Assembly: GCA_947179485.1 (NCBI GenBank)
Contig: OX359247.1
Location: 44,923,131 to 44,987,130, forward strand
Direction of reading: 5' to 3'
DNA length: 64,000 bases
Source: Allacma fusca
Lineage: Eukaryota > Arthropoda > Collembola > Symphypleona > Sminthuridae
The number at the start of each line of letters is the position of its first letter. Positions within the stretch are counted from its first letter, which is position 1. The notes under the pieces were generated by a model. The model was not told the origin of the DNA, made no database searches, and worked only from the letters and a program-made list of their open reading frames with translations. Positions 15,201 through 27,521 of this stretch are shown here, piece by piece. The position numbers were made by a program, and so were the translations under genes.

Positions 15201-18200
15201 AGTGACTCAAATGCGAATCAAATTCCAGGCGGACCTTTGAACATTCAAGGGAATACAACTAACGTTCCTCGGCCCAGTCCATCTCCATCACCGAAGAGTC
15301 CCCGGATGTTGCCTAACAAATCTCCAAAGCGAAGGCCCAGTGAAGGTTCTGATATTTCAGATACAAGTCAAGGTGACAATACCCGTGCTCCTACTCCACA
15401 AACCCCGCTTACGCCCAGAGGTGATAATAGCAATAGTAATGCTGCCATCAATCTACTAATGACAGAGATGGGCCTTGATATTCCGGATCCTCGTTGGAAT
15501 ATTGACATCACACCAGTTGGAGGAAGTGGGAACTCGAGTGCAACTCAAGCGATGGAGAATTTCATTGCGAGTAAGCTCCTAACTGGTTTCGGCTCAGCCG
15601 CAGCTGCTTCTTCTAATAACGCAAGTGCATCCAGTCAAAATCAGGGAAATGAGTTTAACATGGAGAATTTTGATTCGGACATGGAAATGGAAGCCACTCA
15701 AATGGGGGGTTCTTCAACGGGGAATGATTTTACGAATAAGTTTTCAGTTCCGCAGAATAAGAAATTGACAGGGAAAAAATCTCGAGATTTCCCCAAGCGA
15801 TCTGTGTCGCTCGACTCTCACTCTACGGGCTTGGATGATTTAAGTAGCAATTTGCAGTCATTTCTAAACTCGGCTGCAGCAAATTCGGGGAACAATGACA
15901 GCGCTGGAGTTGGATCGGATTTTAAACCGTTGGTGACTCCATCGTTGAGTATCACTCCCGTACCCACAAACTCATCCCCCAGTCAGAATACTGTAAACTC
16001 ACTGCTTGCGAACATGCGGACAGGAATAGAAATCATCCCGTTACCGAATCCGGTACAGATTCCTAATTCCATTACGGTAACTCCTATTAATCCCAAGCCG
16101 CTGGTTCAACTCTCAGAAAATAGTAACAAGAAGAATTCGAAAGATAAGAAAAACGAAGATTCGAATTTAGATGGAGGGACTACAATCAAAAAGAAAATTG
16201 GACCTGCCCCTGATGGAAGCTCGAAGAAAGAGCGGAAAAGAAAAGCTTCGAATTTGTTGGCCCCTATTCTAGACGAAGAAGGTCTTCCAATTCATGACTT
16301 CAATCCCGGGAAGCAACCAAAACTCCTAGGACCGTTTGGGACGGTCTCGGGTTCCGGGAATTTCAACAACATGGGGAGCACTGACAAAAAAGGAATGAGC
16401 GTGAACTTGAAAAATTCGTCTCCACCGTTCAGTTTAAATGTCAAAAAGCCGGGTTCTCCAAATTTGAATAGAGCTCCAACTCCTAACAAATCGGGGAGTC
16501 CGACTCCTAAAATTGGGGGCAAGCCGAGTGTCTCAACGTTAAAATCAGTTTCGGGGTCGCCAAAATACCCTGACATTTCATTACAAGGAAGTAAGTCGAG
16601 CAAATTAAAGGACAGGAAGGGTGGATTTCAAGGGAACGCTAAAATATCGAAAAATTTATCAATGGTTGGAAATCCTTCTTCTGTAGCGAATCTAATGCCG
16701 TCTTTGAAATCTTTGGATGGAAGTATTCCCCTTTCACTGGCCAGTCTGAACCCGAGTTTATTAGGCTTACCTAATTCAAATTTAAAGACGGAAGCTAACA
16801 TGGCGGAAGCTCTGTTGAAAGCGAATTTACTCACGAAAAGTGTTCTGGATGCCAGTAAACAAATGCAGGCACAACAAGGGGGAACTTCGACGGCCACACA
16901 ATTAGCACAAGCTGCTGTTGCGGCCCAAATAGCACAGAGAAGTAACTCAACGAGTAGCAATTGTAGCAACAGCAATGGTGCAGGAAATATTGTAAAAAAG
17001 GGAGGGTTATTGGCAGTGATTGACAAGTTGAAATCTCAGCATTCAGTGGATGACTCGAAGAAGGACATGAGCAAGGTGGATTACCTTAAAGCATCCTCAG
17101 CGATCACTAGTGATGTGATGCAATTGACCCAACAGCAAATGAAGAAGGGTTCTAGCAATGGGAATAACGGAGGACAGGGTGGTAATGGCGGAAGTAGCAG
17201 CTCGGGCAACAATCCAGAATACATGGTGAAGCCTGGGGGACAAGGTTTGAAAATGATTGTTGGGAAAACTAAAGGATCAAATATATCCAGTCTGAAAGAT
17301 AAACTGAAGTTAGGTCTAAAGGCTGTAGGAGGGAAAAAAGGGTTCTCTGGACTAAAGACACCTTCATTAGGTATCAACACAAACAAGCTGAATGCACCGT
17401 TGGGGGGTACTGGCTCAGGAGGAACTGGGAAGAAATCCGGGAATGGTAATGGAAATAAAAATCAAGATAAGGATCCATCTTCAGCAGAGAAAAAGTATCC
17501 AAAGAACAGCAGTAGTTCGGGTAACAATGCAAGTGGGAAACCTAAGGAGGATGAAATGGATCTTACAAGAAAATTGTTCATGCCTGGTTCAGGAGCTTTT
17601 GATGCACCAAAATTCGATTTTACCAAGTATCAAATCCCTAGAAAATCTAGCTCTACAGGAGGAAACGGTGGGATGGGAGTAGGAAGTGTTGGTGGAAATA
17701 GTGATTCGCAGAAAAATGCTGAACCGTCGCCTCCGACCAGTAGCAAAGACAAGGAAGGGATTTCTGGAACAAAGGATGATAAATTATCGGAAAGCGTTCT
17801 GAAAAATCTGGAGAAAGATACTTCGCGGGACAGTAAAAATGATATTGCTACTTTGCAAAGTTCAGCTCTAGGGATCTCTTCTACCAGTACAGTAGTTTTG
17901 AACAGTGAGACAAAGCTGGCATCAGCTCAATTGAGTACTACACTTACTGAGCAAGCCCCAACGAAGATAAAATTGTCAAGTTCGTCTATTCAGGAGATAC
18001 CATTTTTAGAAGAAATGAATAAGCTATTCTCGAAACCCTTTACAAGCTCGGGTGGATCACCCATGAATTTATCTCAAACTTTGAGTCAGCATAATAAGTT
18101 TTCAGGGAGTATGAGTTTGGATACGGGAACAGCGTTTGGAGAACCGGATTCCACTACTTCGGATGGGGCTGGGAAGGAGGAGAAAAGCACGGATCATTCA

Positions 18201-18935
18201 AGTAAGGAGGCAACTGTTGTTGCTCCAGGTGCTGGAACTACTGGAAGTGGCGCCTTAGTATCCGAAACGTTCATTTCTCCCGAGTCTCCAGACCCATTAA
18301 ATAATATTCAGGATGATGCCATTTACAAGAATACTTTGACCATTCCAACCACTCCTCAAATAACTAACGTTTTGGCGGAGGAAACAAGGGTCGCTGTTGT
18401 GGCGGATGTGCAGCCTTCCCCGATGGTTACATTATTGGATGAGGATGAGGACAGTCTAGTTATAGATGTGAATCAGGAGAAGAAGTCAGAGTCAAGCAGC
18501 AGTTCTAATAATAGTGAAAATATGAAAAGTAGTAACAATGTTACTGCAAGTTCTAGCTACTCTAAAGAAGAGGAGTCTCTCAAGGTGAAGGATATAATGC
18601 CACCTCCACCCGTTCCAGATTCAACGTCTTCATCAGGTTTCGCAGTACCAATTGGAAATGTCACATCACCTGCTTCTAATAGTTCTAGTATTGTTAGCTC
18701 TCTTATTGCTAACCCTGTAGTGACAGGAAGTATTGCACTTCCCGTGCCTACTGTCACCCCGGTCACCACAACGGTTCCTATAGTTTCTGTACATATAGTT
18801 CATTCGCCACAACCCAATTCACCAGCGTTGTTAAGGAGTCCGTTGATTGTGCAATCCCCTCACTCTTCACATGCTTCACCATACCCCATCGATGATGATC
18901 TGATGGATGAAGCGTTGCTAGGAGCAGGGAAATAA
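12235..18935 (+). CDS. MED1: Mediator complex subunit 1, seven coding exons
   Basis: MED1 is a subunit of the nuclear Mediator complex and links DNA-bound activators, classically nuclear receptors, to RNA polymerase II. Exons read from the sequence: 12235-12450, 12597-12866, 12961-13406, 13591-13822, 13931-14126, 14237-15055, 15145-18935. All introns are GT-AG, 89-184 bp long, and all phases agree, giving 5970 nt or 1989 residues. The conserved Med1 core spans roughly residues 35-540; recognisable blocks include VDCLRRNDF and KLVYFISPYEFLDV. The rest is a long disordered Ser/Asn/Gly/Lys-rich tail with poly-Asn and Gln-rich patches, an acidic patch (LLDEDED) and an acidic C-terminus (IDDDLMDEALLG). 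The only LXXLL motif found, LTGLL at residues 725-729, is formed across the last splice junction. The start is the ATG opening exon 1, whose N-terminus fits the family. Family assignment is firm; transcript ends are not known. Confidence 0.95.
14812..14838 (+). repeat. AAC/CAA trinucleotide repeat in MED1 exon 6
   Basis: A run of AAC codons with one AGC interruption encodes an Asn tract in the disordered part of MED1. Its length may vary between individuals (inference). Confidence 0.85.
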
Positions 18936-20159
18936 ATTATGAATATACAGTATTACAAACATATGTGTTTGGCGATACCATATTTGGTATGCTCATTGTT
19001 GTTTCCCTACTTGTAAATGTTACTTTCCAGAAAATTTGTTAATAAGTATACGGATTTTGAAGCAATGGTCGTGTTAAGGCATAATGTGCTATCTATTACT
19101 TACGTTGACTCTCGTTTAATAATGCTCGTAATCACTAAAAAGGATGCTCTTTGTGGGGTTTTTAATTTCGTTGATGTTATCGGAGAACTATATTGTGAAA
19201 CAAGTTTCGTTTGTATATTCTAAAGCTAGTGTTTAGATTAAAGTATTCTCGCAATAATTTGTATATTTGCATGAGCATCACAGTTCTAATAATATTTATT
19301 ATTATTGCAAGTTTAAAATTGACTAAAGTAAAGTCCGGAGTTAATTTTTACAATATTTCTAGAGATTAGGGTAAATTTGCAAACAGCCTTTTATGTAAAA
19401 TTATATCAGATATGAACGTTTTATGGAAGACCGTGCATCACCCCGAAAATCGAGCACCTCAGGTACCGCACCCTCGCTATTGGAATGTTTGGCTCAGATT
19501 GAAACGAAAGGAACCAGCTATAGTTTAGTAGGTATGTCGACTGCTGAATTCAAAGTAATGTACCGAATTAAAGGGTGCCACAGAAGGATTGCAATGCCCT
19601 AGCACACAGTAAGGGGCATTGTAAAACATTCAATTCCCCTATTTTCCAACAAATTTTCTTCGAGCTTTTTAAAAAGTCGACATGTTGCGGAACATTATGT
19701 ATATAAATATCTTTATCGATTCACAAAAAGGTAGGCTAAATATAATTATGAATAAAGACATACGTATTTAATCTTTTACGTGATTCTGTAATGTACATCG
19801 TTTTTGTCACAAGTGCTCTGGATATTTGTCCTGGGTATTACAGCCAAATGCTTACCAATCATTATTGTAACATCTACTGAATCATACATATTATAAAACT
19901 TTATTGATAAACACGGCCAGAATTTGAAGTAGTAAAACCATTCCTGAAAATTGCACATATTGGCTTTCGTTACTGTACGAAGAAAAGTTAATTTACTGTA
20001 ATTCTGGGTGGACTTGTGAGATGACAAGTACAGTTTATGTAAATGGATCGTTCTTAAAGATGTTTTTGTACTTTCCCCAAATTCACGAGTTATTCGTATA
20101 TTTTATTTACAAGCGGTTTCACTCGATTGTCTGTACATTACAAACTGTGATCTCGGAAT
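18936..20159. other. Convergent spacer with MED1 3' UTR
   Basis: This lies between the stop codons of MED1 (plus) and the TPR-like gene (minus). Plus-strand poly(A) signal candidates are AATAAA at 18931-18936 overlapping the stop, ATTAAA at 19237-19242 and AATAAA at 19751-19756. Which is used cannot be decided here. The short open frames are not gene-like. Confidence 0.6.
20102..20107 (-). promoter_or_regulatory. Poly(A) signal AATAAA of the TPR-like gene
   Basis: The minus strand reads AATAAA about 53 bases beyond the stop codon of the 496-residue TPR-like frame, a normal distance for the 3' end of a compact gene. Confidence 0.6.
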
Positions 20160-21650
20160 TTAAGTTTTCTGGCCCCACCTAATTTCTCGAGACCGCTTTT
20201 CCACTTCTCTTTCAGCTTCATGACATTGAAGTAAAAATGATTGTTTTCTTCCATAATTTTGACTGCATCTGTGGTAGGCCCGAATGAAGCATAGGCTCGC
20301 ACCAGCGAAATCATCACCTTGAAGCCTTGAAACTCCTTGATTGAACAATTCATCTGCAGCCCGGTTCTGCCATTTCTGTTGCTCTTGTTTCCGGATTCCT
20401 GACTCAGCGTCCATTTGTTTCTCATAAAACAGGGTTTTGTTAACGTAGTCCGCGGTGCATTTCGAGTATGCATCTTCGAAACAGGTCTTTGCATTTGCAA
20501 ATTCATCTCTCCACATATGTCCCATTCCTAAACGATAACACTCCTCGGCGGTTTCGTTTTTCTTTTTATTGGCTTCATCTTGTTTAATTAAATTATCCGC
20601 CACAGCCTTCATTTTTTGAAATCTCTCCCTTGGTTTGTAGCCCGGTGAACATTTTTGAAGGGCATTGTGAAAACAGGTTCTGGCATTGATAAACTGCCCT
20701 TTCTTGAATTGAACCATTCCATCATTGTACAGCTGTTCCGCTTCTTTATTCATAGATTCGTCACCTTGTTTCATGCTCGATTGACTTTGTAATTTCCGGA
20801 ACACCTGTTGCTTTGGGGCACCTTTGGAGCCTGCTTGGGCGGTCTGGGGAAAGATATCTTTTGTAGGTGGCAATTTTTCTTGCTGGTAGTTTATCACATC
20901 TTGCTCATACAAAATTTCGGAATCTTGAGCTGGAACAACTAGTTGCTTGAAACGATTTACTTCTGATGAGTTAATTGGAGAGTTCAATGCCGTCGCCGGT
21001 GGAGCTAATGATTTATCTTTATCATTGATGCTTACAATTTTTTTAAGATTTTTGCATTCTTGGATCGAATCTGCATCTGGTGACGATTTTTTTGCCGGAT
21101 GTATGTTTTCTGTTACCTTTGCAGGGGAATCCCCAGCTTCCTGATCTTGTATCATTATTTGCTCTTTTAGACGATGCTCTTTCAAGACTTTATCCACCTT
21201 ATCCCTCATTTCACGGAAGAAACGACCCTGATGGTCATCCTCGGAATTTCTGTAAGCGTTGTTGAAATATTCCCGAGCTTTGGAAAAGTCCTCTTCTTTA
21301 CATAAAGTGTTACCAATCTGGAATAACCTTTCTGCTGCATCTTTCCGACTATGCCCCAAAAATATTCCTGTTTGTGTATCAAAGTATTTGTGAATACTTT
21401 GACTCCTTCCTGCATTGGTCTCCACTACAAGATTGCCAATACCCATGGTAAATATCCCTACTAAGAGGTGTCCTTCAACGGAGAGTCCCACTCGTATGAA
21501 GATGTGAGTGATTCCAAAGTATTCATCTTCCCTGTATTCACGGAGTTCTTTCAATCCCGAGAAACGTGAGGAGAGTCGGTCAATGAATGTTTGTTTTTTC
21601 CATAGGTGGAGAGGAAATTGTGTTTGGGCTAGGAATGTTTTTCGCTTCAT
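20160..21650 (-). CDS. Protein with four TPR-like repeats, function unknown
   Basis: A single 496-codon frame whose ATG is preceded by CAACAAAA, a good arthropod start context. I do not recognise a named family. Four related helical units are visible at about residues 102-164, 301-362, 364-424 and 428-488. Each follows the pattern A-E-x-L-x(3)-G ... F-x-x-A-x-x-C-F-x-x-A-Y-x-x-C ... F, which resembles a tetratricopeptide helix pair plus a third charged helix. The first unit is separated from the other three by a polar, probably disordered linker (about 165-295). The N-terminal 100 residues carry a hydrophobic stretch (VEGHLLVGIFTMGIGNLVV) that may be a buried strand pair rather than a membrane segment. 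TPR-like units usually bind other proteins; that role is inference. It is convergent with MED1. An upstream exon cannot be excluded. Confidence 0.75.
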   Translation of the reverse strand: MKRKTFLAQTQFPLHLWKKQTFIDRLSSRFSGLKELREYREDEYFGITHIFIRVGLSVEGHLLVGIFTMGIGNLVVETNAGRSQSIHKYFDTQTGIFLGHSRKDAAERLFQIGNTLCKEEDFSKAREYFNNAYRNSEDDHQGRFFREMRDKVDKVLKEHRLKEQIMIQDQEAGDSPAKVTENIHPAKKSSPDADSIQECKNLKKIVSINDKDKSLAPPATALNSPINSSEVNRFKQLVVPAQDSEILYEQDVINYQQEKLPPTKDIFPQTAQAGSKGAPKQQVFRKLQSQSSMKQGDESMNKEAEQLYNDGMVQFKKGQFINARTCFHNALQKCSPGYKPRERFQKMKAVADNLIKQDEANKKKNETAEECYRLGMGHMWRDEFANAKTCFEDAYSKCTADYVNKTLFYEKQMDAESGIRKQEQQKWQNRAADELFNQGVSRLQGDDFAGASLCFIRAYHRCSQNYGRKQSFLLQCHEAEREVEKRSREIRWGQKT

Positions 21651-23122
21651 TTTTGTTGATGAATCTCTACAAGATGATTGTGATTTCTAAGTAGAACATA
21701 TTCAGAAAAACAATAAAATGTCAGTGAACTTTCAGTACTTTATGAATAATAAGTCGTATATAACTGTTCACATTTTATCGCACCCTATCTTTTATGCAAG
21801 TTTTAAGAGAGTTCAAGTTTCAAGAACCATTTCCCCTTCCCTGTAGCTGATTCAAGTAATTTAATTTCGCACCAACTGCTAAAACAGCAAGCGAGAATGC
21901 AAACTTAATCATGGATGCATGATGCATATTAGACGCTATAATTATAATACAACTACAGATGTTTTCGACTTTCTCGGGTTTAAATAATGATGTCTAGTCT
22001 TTCAGTTTCTCTCTTTACCTACCGCGCTCTCTGTAGTAGATAAATTACGTTAGCTTTCTGGAGTAAGAGTTGGAAAAGGCAGGGACGGACATTGCTTTCT
22101 TAGAAGAACTGCAAACGTTCTTTTAAATAAGCAACAGAAACAGAACACTCTGACGAGTGTACGTTTTAGAAAGGACTACCTTTAACGGAATCAGTTTTTT
22201 TCAAACACGTGCGAATGTTCATTTGCTCATTGTTGCATTTTTTTACAATATTTCTTCAAGTACAACCATAATACCCTTCGTGAGAGGCTAATATTGTGAT
22301 CTAACCTCTATCCCATAATCACTATTAGACATGTGCACATAATTAAGTTTATTTTCTTGAAAAAGTTTAATATCATGGGAAGAACTTTTTCCTACAGCTA
22401 ATCGTAATTCTATGATCATGCAAGTCAAATTTTGAGCCGTAGGTATACACATATCTTATCTCATACTGGGAAATACTTCTGTTTTTATATTTACAGCACA
22501 TACTAACAATATTAGAATCTGGTATATCAGGACAAAAGCAATAATGTAGTTCGCGAAGTCATAGACGTAACAATTGTGATAACTCATCGTACATACCTAT
22601 CAGGAATAGGAATACATTCTTATTTTTCGCAATAAGGCGTATCTGGGTTAAAAATCTCGAAAAATAGATTTAGGGGTAACATAGCACCTTCTAAAAGCTA
22701 CAATTATTTTAAACTGTGACGACGCATTCGCATCGGTTAAGATCTCATTCTTTCTCATTCATTGCTCTCCAAAAAGATAATCCTATCTTCACCAAAATTT
22801 CGAAATCGTAGTCTAAATTCAAAATTATATTTTCCAATAACAAATCATGTGAGAAACCTCTTCCCTCCTCAGGAATAATTTTCCTTCCATGAATTTTTTT
22901 AAATTCAGGGAAATTTAAAATTGTTAGTCAGGATTCGAAATTTCAGAAAAACTAATAGGAGCTATCGTTAATTTCGAGAAACTGCAATAACTTTTAGATC
23001 AAACGTTGTTCCCAAGTGCAGGATGTCATTTCTTCGTAGTTAATAAAATAGTTCATTTAAAAAAGCTATTTTATTGTCCCACCTATTTACCATGCGTTGT
23101 ATGTATGTATAATCATGGAACG
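21651..23122. other. Sequence upstream of the TPR-like gene
   Basis: No coding exon or RNA gene is recognised. The promoter of the TPR-like gene should lie near 21651-22000, but no diagnostic core element is evident. Confidence 0.55.
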
Positions 23123-23944
23123 CAAGGATGGGAAATCGGAAAAATATGAATTCTAATTCGAATTAAAATATTCAAGGCGACGAATTCCGATTTAAAATAC
23201 TTATAGCACTACTGAGAAATATGAATTCTAATACGGATTTAAATATCCTTGAGTATTCGTTCATTATGAATTCCGATTTGAATATTTATTTGAATACTCC
23301 TAGTATACTGAAAATACAAAAAATGTAATTACGGAAAAAGTTCAACCTTAGAAACATGATATCATCAATGTTTTAGGAAGCTAGTTTCCCCCGCAGTTCA
23401 TTAGGTATAAATTTAAGAGCAGAAAAAACATGTTCAACTGATATTTGAACTCCAACATTAGTAATTTTCTTTCTGGCCATTTTTAGTTACCTATAAAAAT
23501 TTTAGTATCAACGATTTAAATTACTTGAGTAATTAACTTGTAGGACAAACAATAGTTTTGAGCACAACCGTTAAAAGCCTCTGACAAGTGCTAAAAATTC
23601 GACTCTATTTTACGTAGAATGAGGAAACATGTTCATTTCGGAAGAAGAAAACGTTCGCCAACGCTCTTTGATTAACTTTACGTTGTAAGTAAAAAATTGT
23701 GACAATTTTAAATTTATATTTAAGTATGTACACTTGATGAAATATACCATTGAAAACAATACTTTATTTTAATCGGAATTCAGTAAAAAATATTTGAATA
23801 CCAATTCCGATTCCAAAAAGTTTTTGAATGCGATTTTGAATTAAAATACTTCCTAGGAATGATTTGGAATTCCAATATGAATTAAAATCCTCAAATTATC
23901 GAATATAATTCCGATTTCGATTCCGATACCGATTCCCATCCTTG
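23123..23944. mobile_element. Non-autonomous hAT-like element (822 bp)
   Basis: The ends form an inverted pair: CAAGGATGGGAA on the left and TTCCCATCCTTG on the right. The flanks are CATGGAAC before (23114-23121) and CATGGAAG after (23945-23952), an imperfect 8-bp duplication offset by one base on the left. Both terminal thirds are packed with degenerate GAATTC/GATTCGAAT motifs, the subterminal repeats typical of hAT elements. No transposase frame is seen. The same motif family fills the neighbouring element at 24092-25017, so the two are probably related. Confidence 0.75.
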
Positions 23945-24091
23945 CATGGAAGCTCTGGAGTGATAATTAGTCAGTTATAATTTCAGTCTAATCCGTTACA
24001 GTCAAGGCTTCCTCATCCCAAAATTTTAATGAATAAAATTTTAGTTATTTTGGCACTTTCATTCTCTCATACTTGGATCGAGTATTGGCAT

Positions 24092-25017
24092 CAGGGACGG
24101 GAATTCGAATTCGAATCGGAATTAGAATCGGAATTATATTCAAAAAGTTCGGGTATCCGAATCGATATTGGAATCGGAAAAATATTCACAAATGTATTTG
24201 TATCCAAAATCGGATTAGAATAAAAACAAGGGTATTCGAATCGGTATTCGAATATTTTTTATGAATTCCGATTCCAATATAGTATCGATTTCATTGGGGT
24301 TTATATTGCCACGAGTGAGAAAAAGTTCATAGGAAGAATTTTTTGAAAGCCGCACATGTAATTATAAAACCCAAAGGCGAAGTTCCGAACGGTTGGTAAA
24401 CGAAAAGTGTACGCTTGTTAATGGGCATTGCGTTGAAGCCCGTTTTTGCAAAAATTCCTGCAAACAGGATGAGATAGCTGCATAGTCTCGATCTTACAGG
24501 ACTATTAATAACTATTAAGTGAATCAAGTTTCTCACTTCTTAAATCTTGCTCACAAGTGCATTACAGTTACGCTGTGTTATCAAACAAATACTATTAGAA
24601 GGAACTAATCGGAAAAGTAGTTAGAAAGGTTAACAAATCACTCCGATTTTTTAGAAATGTTATGGGATCACTCCTTGCTTTTTCAGTTACTCAAATTTCA
24701 GCTGAACATGTGTTTTCTGTGCTCAAGCTTATAACAAATGATTTGCGTGGTAATTTTGCCGTGAAAACACTGAATGTGTTATGTATTGCTTATATTTTTG
24801 CGATTTAATTGTTCTTTTGAATAAATTCCCATTTTTTGTAAGAATATCCGAAAAGTATTTGAATCGGAATCCAAATTCAGGAAGTATTCAAATATATTGG
24901 AATTCGTATCGGAATTCGAATTTGTAAGTATTTAAAAAAATAATTGAAATTGAAATTGAAATTAGAAAGTATTCGAATCCACATTTAAATCCGTATTTTT
25001 CCGATATCCCGTCCCTG
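24092..25017. mobile_element. Internally deleted hAT element (926 bp)
   Basis: Terminal repeat CAGGGACGGGA at the left is mirrored by TCCCGTCCCTG at the right. A perfect 8-bp target-site duplication, ATTGGCAT, lies at 24084-24091 and 25018-25025. Subterminal GAATTCGAATCGG-type motifs crowd both ends. A leftover of the transposase dimerisation domain is still readable inside at 24662-24808. The 8-bp TSD and that domain place it in the hAT superfamily. Confidence 0.9.
24662..24808 (+). pseudogene. hAT transposase C-terminal (hATC) remnant
   Basis: This frame reads about 48 residues to a TAA and includes SAEHVFSVLKLITNDLR. That matches the hATC dimerisation signature in which a Ser/Glu pair precedes an aromatic-Ser and a Leu-Arg helix. 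No upstream catalytic exons remain in the element, so it is a deletion relic rather than a working gene. Confidence 0.8.
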
Positions 25018-25025
25018 ATTGGCAT

Positions 25026-26917
25026 TGAGGCTAACTGATTGTGAGGTTTTGATATACTTACAATTAGACACATAAATATACATATATGATGTATTCTGTG
25101 TGTATATTCGTATCAATTTCCCCGGTTACAGATCTACATATAGGTATACAAAAGGTGACACTATCTTTTTATTAATAATATCGGTTGTAGGAATAAAACA
25201 CACAGTGTAACTTGTAGCTGTGAAAATAGCAACACTCACAACCAGAGGGTGCAAATAAGAAATAAAATTTACAGCAAGAATGAAACGTCCTCCTTGTCCG
25301 GGTCTCTGTTTGGGAAACAGAATTTTGCTACTTTTAAAAATATTCGTTGTATTTCTGTATGTTTTAAACTGTAGCGACCGTTTTTTAAGACCTGAAAATT
25401 TTATTTCAGTATCCTTGTGGACCAAAATTTGTCTGTGTAGTAGTATTATTACTACAGAGTCAAATGATAGATCAAATTATGAAGCATGACTTTAACAAGA
25501 AGTGATACAAATATTTAGTAGGGAATATATCTCCTGAAATCAAATTTGAATACTACAGTACTAGTTAAGGCAGAAAATATTTTTGGTATGTTCGTATGTT
25601 TTAACTTATGTTCCGATACTTACGGTATAGTTACAACGTATTCCTGGAGAGCTCTTTACTCTTAAGTGCTTGATTGTTGAAAGACGGTGATTGTGAGAAG
25701 AAACAATCGTGAAGTGCTATTGCTGTAAAATGAAAATGGTTTCTTACGTGACCTCGGGGACTAAAAATTGCTAACAAACTTCAATATTCTTGTTTTTATC
25801 CTAATGTATTCTATTTGTTTACTCACATTTTATATGCGGGTATATCATGTGAATAAAATGACAAAGTAAGCACTCTACTATACGAGAAACAAGTATCTTC
25901 AGCCGCAAATATAGTTTGTCGACTAGCGACTATTTTCCTTCCAATAAAAATTCTAGTCGGACGGTCAACTTAATCATCCTTTCATTAGCAGCAAAGATAA
26001 TATTTTAAGTAGACATGTCAACGAAATAAAAAAATTACAGCCATTACCACCACAAAGAGAAAAAACGAAGATTCGAAGAAATTGTTAGTATGTCAAGAAT
26101 CATCCTCGTGTAAAAGTTCTGGCACACAGTGTCTCGCATTTAAAATAATTGATCAAACCTGCTCCGTAGTATGTAACCCCTCGTATTTCTAAAGTCTAGT
26201 TTCCAGTGGCTCAGCATGGGAGCGAGTTGAGATTGCAAGTTTTAGCTGCAAATTTCTCGGAATTGACATAATTATATGTATATGTAATTATTTCCGAACG
26301 TAGCACTGCCATTGCAAAGTCATATGGAAGTCATGCACCAGCCTCTGCATACCTGCAATTTTAGTGAATTGCTGCAGTTTATCCCATACGTAGCAACTTT
26401 TTATTGAATTAAATACCTTCCTCCACTCCTGTCATTAGTGAAGACGTTTAATTTAGCTAAAGGTATAGATAAATATACAGGAAAACATTTTACTTCAAAG
26501 TGAAACTCAATGTTAATCGTGTCAGGCGTCCAGTTAACTTACACCTCTACAACTGTCACCCTAAACCTCAGCTCCAGATGACTTATGACTTCAAGCTACA
26601 TATTTTTTTACATCTTGAGACCTTCGGAAGTACAGATAAACGCAAATAGAAGACACTCTTCACAAACCTCTTTCCAGGAGAATTTTTGCTATATGGGAGA
26701 AATTATTTTTACACACTCCAATTCATTAGATCAATTTTTTATCCTTGTTACAGCATTTCTTTGTACAGGGATAAAATGTTGATATGCTATTTGTACTTTT
26801 ATCTGTAGTTTAGGGGTGATATTATTATGATGACAAAAAGTTTATGCTCCTGTACTATCTCCAGACATTGGAAAATTATCCAGACCAACAAATCCAGAAT
26901 GACTTACACTCCTTCAT
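25026..26917. other. Gene-free spacer
   Basis: No coding exon, RNA gene or complete mobile element is recognised between the hAT remnant and the 5S rRNA gene. Confidence 0.55.
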
Positions 26918-27037
26918 GCCAACGGCCATACCACGTTGAAAGCACCAGTTCTCGTCCGATCACTGAAGTTAAGCAACGTTGGGCCCGGTTAGTACTTGGA
27001 TGGGTGACCGCTTGGGAACCCCGGGTGTTGTTGGCAT
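26918..27037 (+). rRNA. 5S ribosomal RNA gene
   Basis: 5S rRNA is part of the large ribosomal subunit and is made by RNA polymerase III. The 120-nt sequence starts GCCAACGGCCATACCACG and ends GTTGTTGGCATT. The terminal stem GCCAAC/GTTGGC is perfect. The helix near position 18 (CGTTG with CAACG) is fully paired. The internal promoter region is canonical (GTTAAGCAACG and ACTTGGATGGGTGACC). A TTTTT terminator follows within four bases. It closely resembles arthropod 5S genes. It is a single dispersed copy, not part of a visible tandem array. Confidence 0.93.
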
Positions 27038-27040
27038 TCC

Positions 27041-27045
27041 TTTTT
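27041..27045 (+). terminator. RNA polymerase III terminator of the 5S gene
   Basis: Five T on the plus strand directly after the 5S 3' end, the standard Pol III stop signal. Confidence 0.85.
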
Positions 27046-27521
27046 GCACTTTTCCCCCATTCCGTTTTATACATCTTTCTTTTTTATTCATTATATTATA
27101 TCTAATGCCAAATAGCTGAACACACATATTGCGTCATAAGTGATAAATGATTTTATTTTTTTAATGCATCATTAAAAAGGGGATTGGGAAGAAAAACGAT
27201 GATGAGCCAACTGAAATGACAACACCTACTCATCATCAAGCCCGAAATCAAAGTTTGAATTCAAAATTAATTGAATTTTAGTGATGCCTTAATTAATAAG
27301 GAGGGATAGGGATGTACGAATGACTGTGACTTTCATCAATGATTTTCTGACCAGGGGAATGGTAGTAAAAAAATTATTAAACATCTGATGTAGTAAAATA
27401 ATGGCCCCAAACAGATGAGGAATAAATGCTATTAAAATATTTACCAAAATATGAAGACATCTTGATATATGCAGAAAACAGCCAGAATATTAGATTTTGC
27501 AAAAACAAAGTGCAAAAAGGA

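Noticed and set aside
16292..17386. Minus-strand frames opposite MED1 exon 7
   Set aside because: They are shadows of the long plus-strand MED1 coding exon, produced by its biased codon composition.
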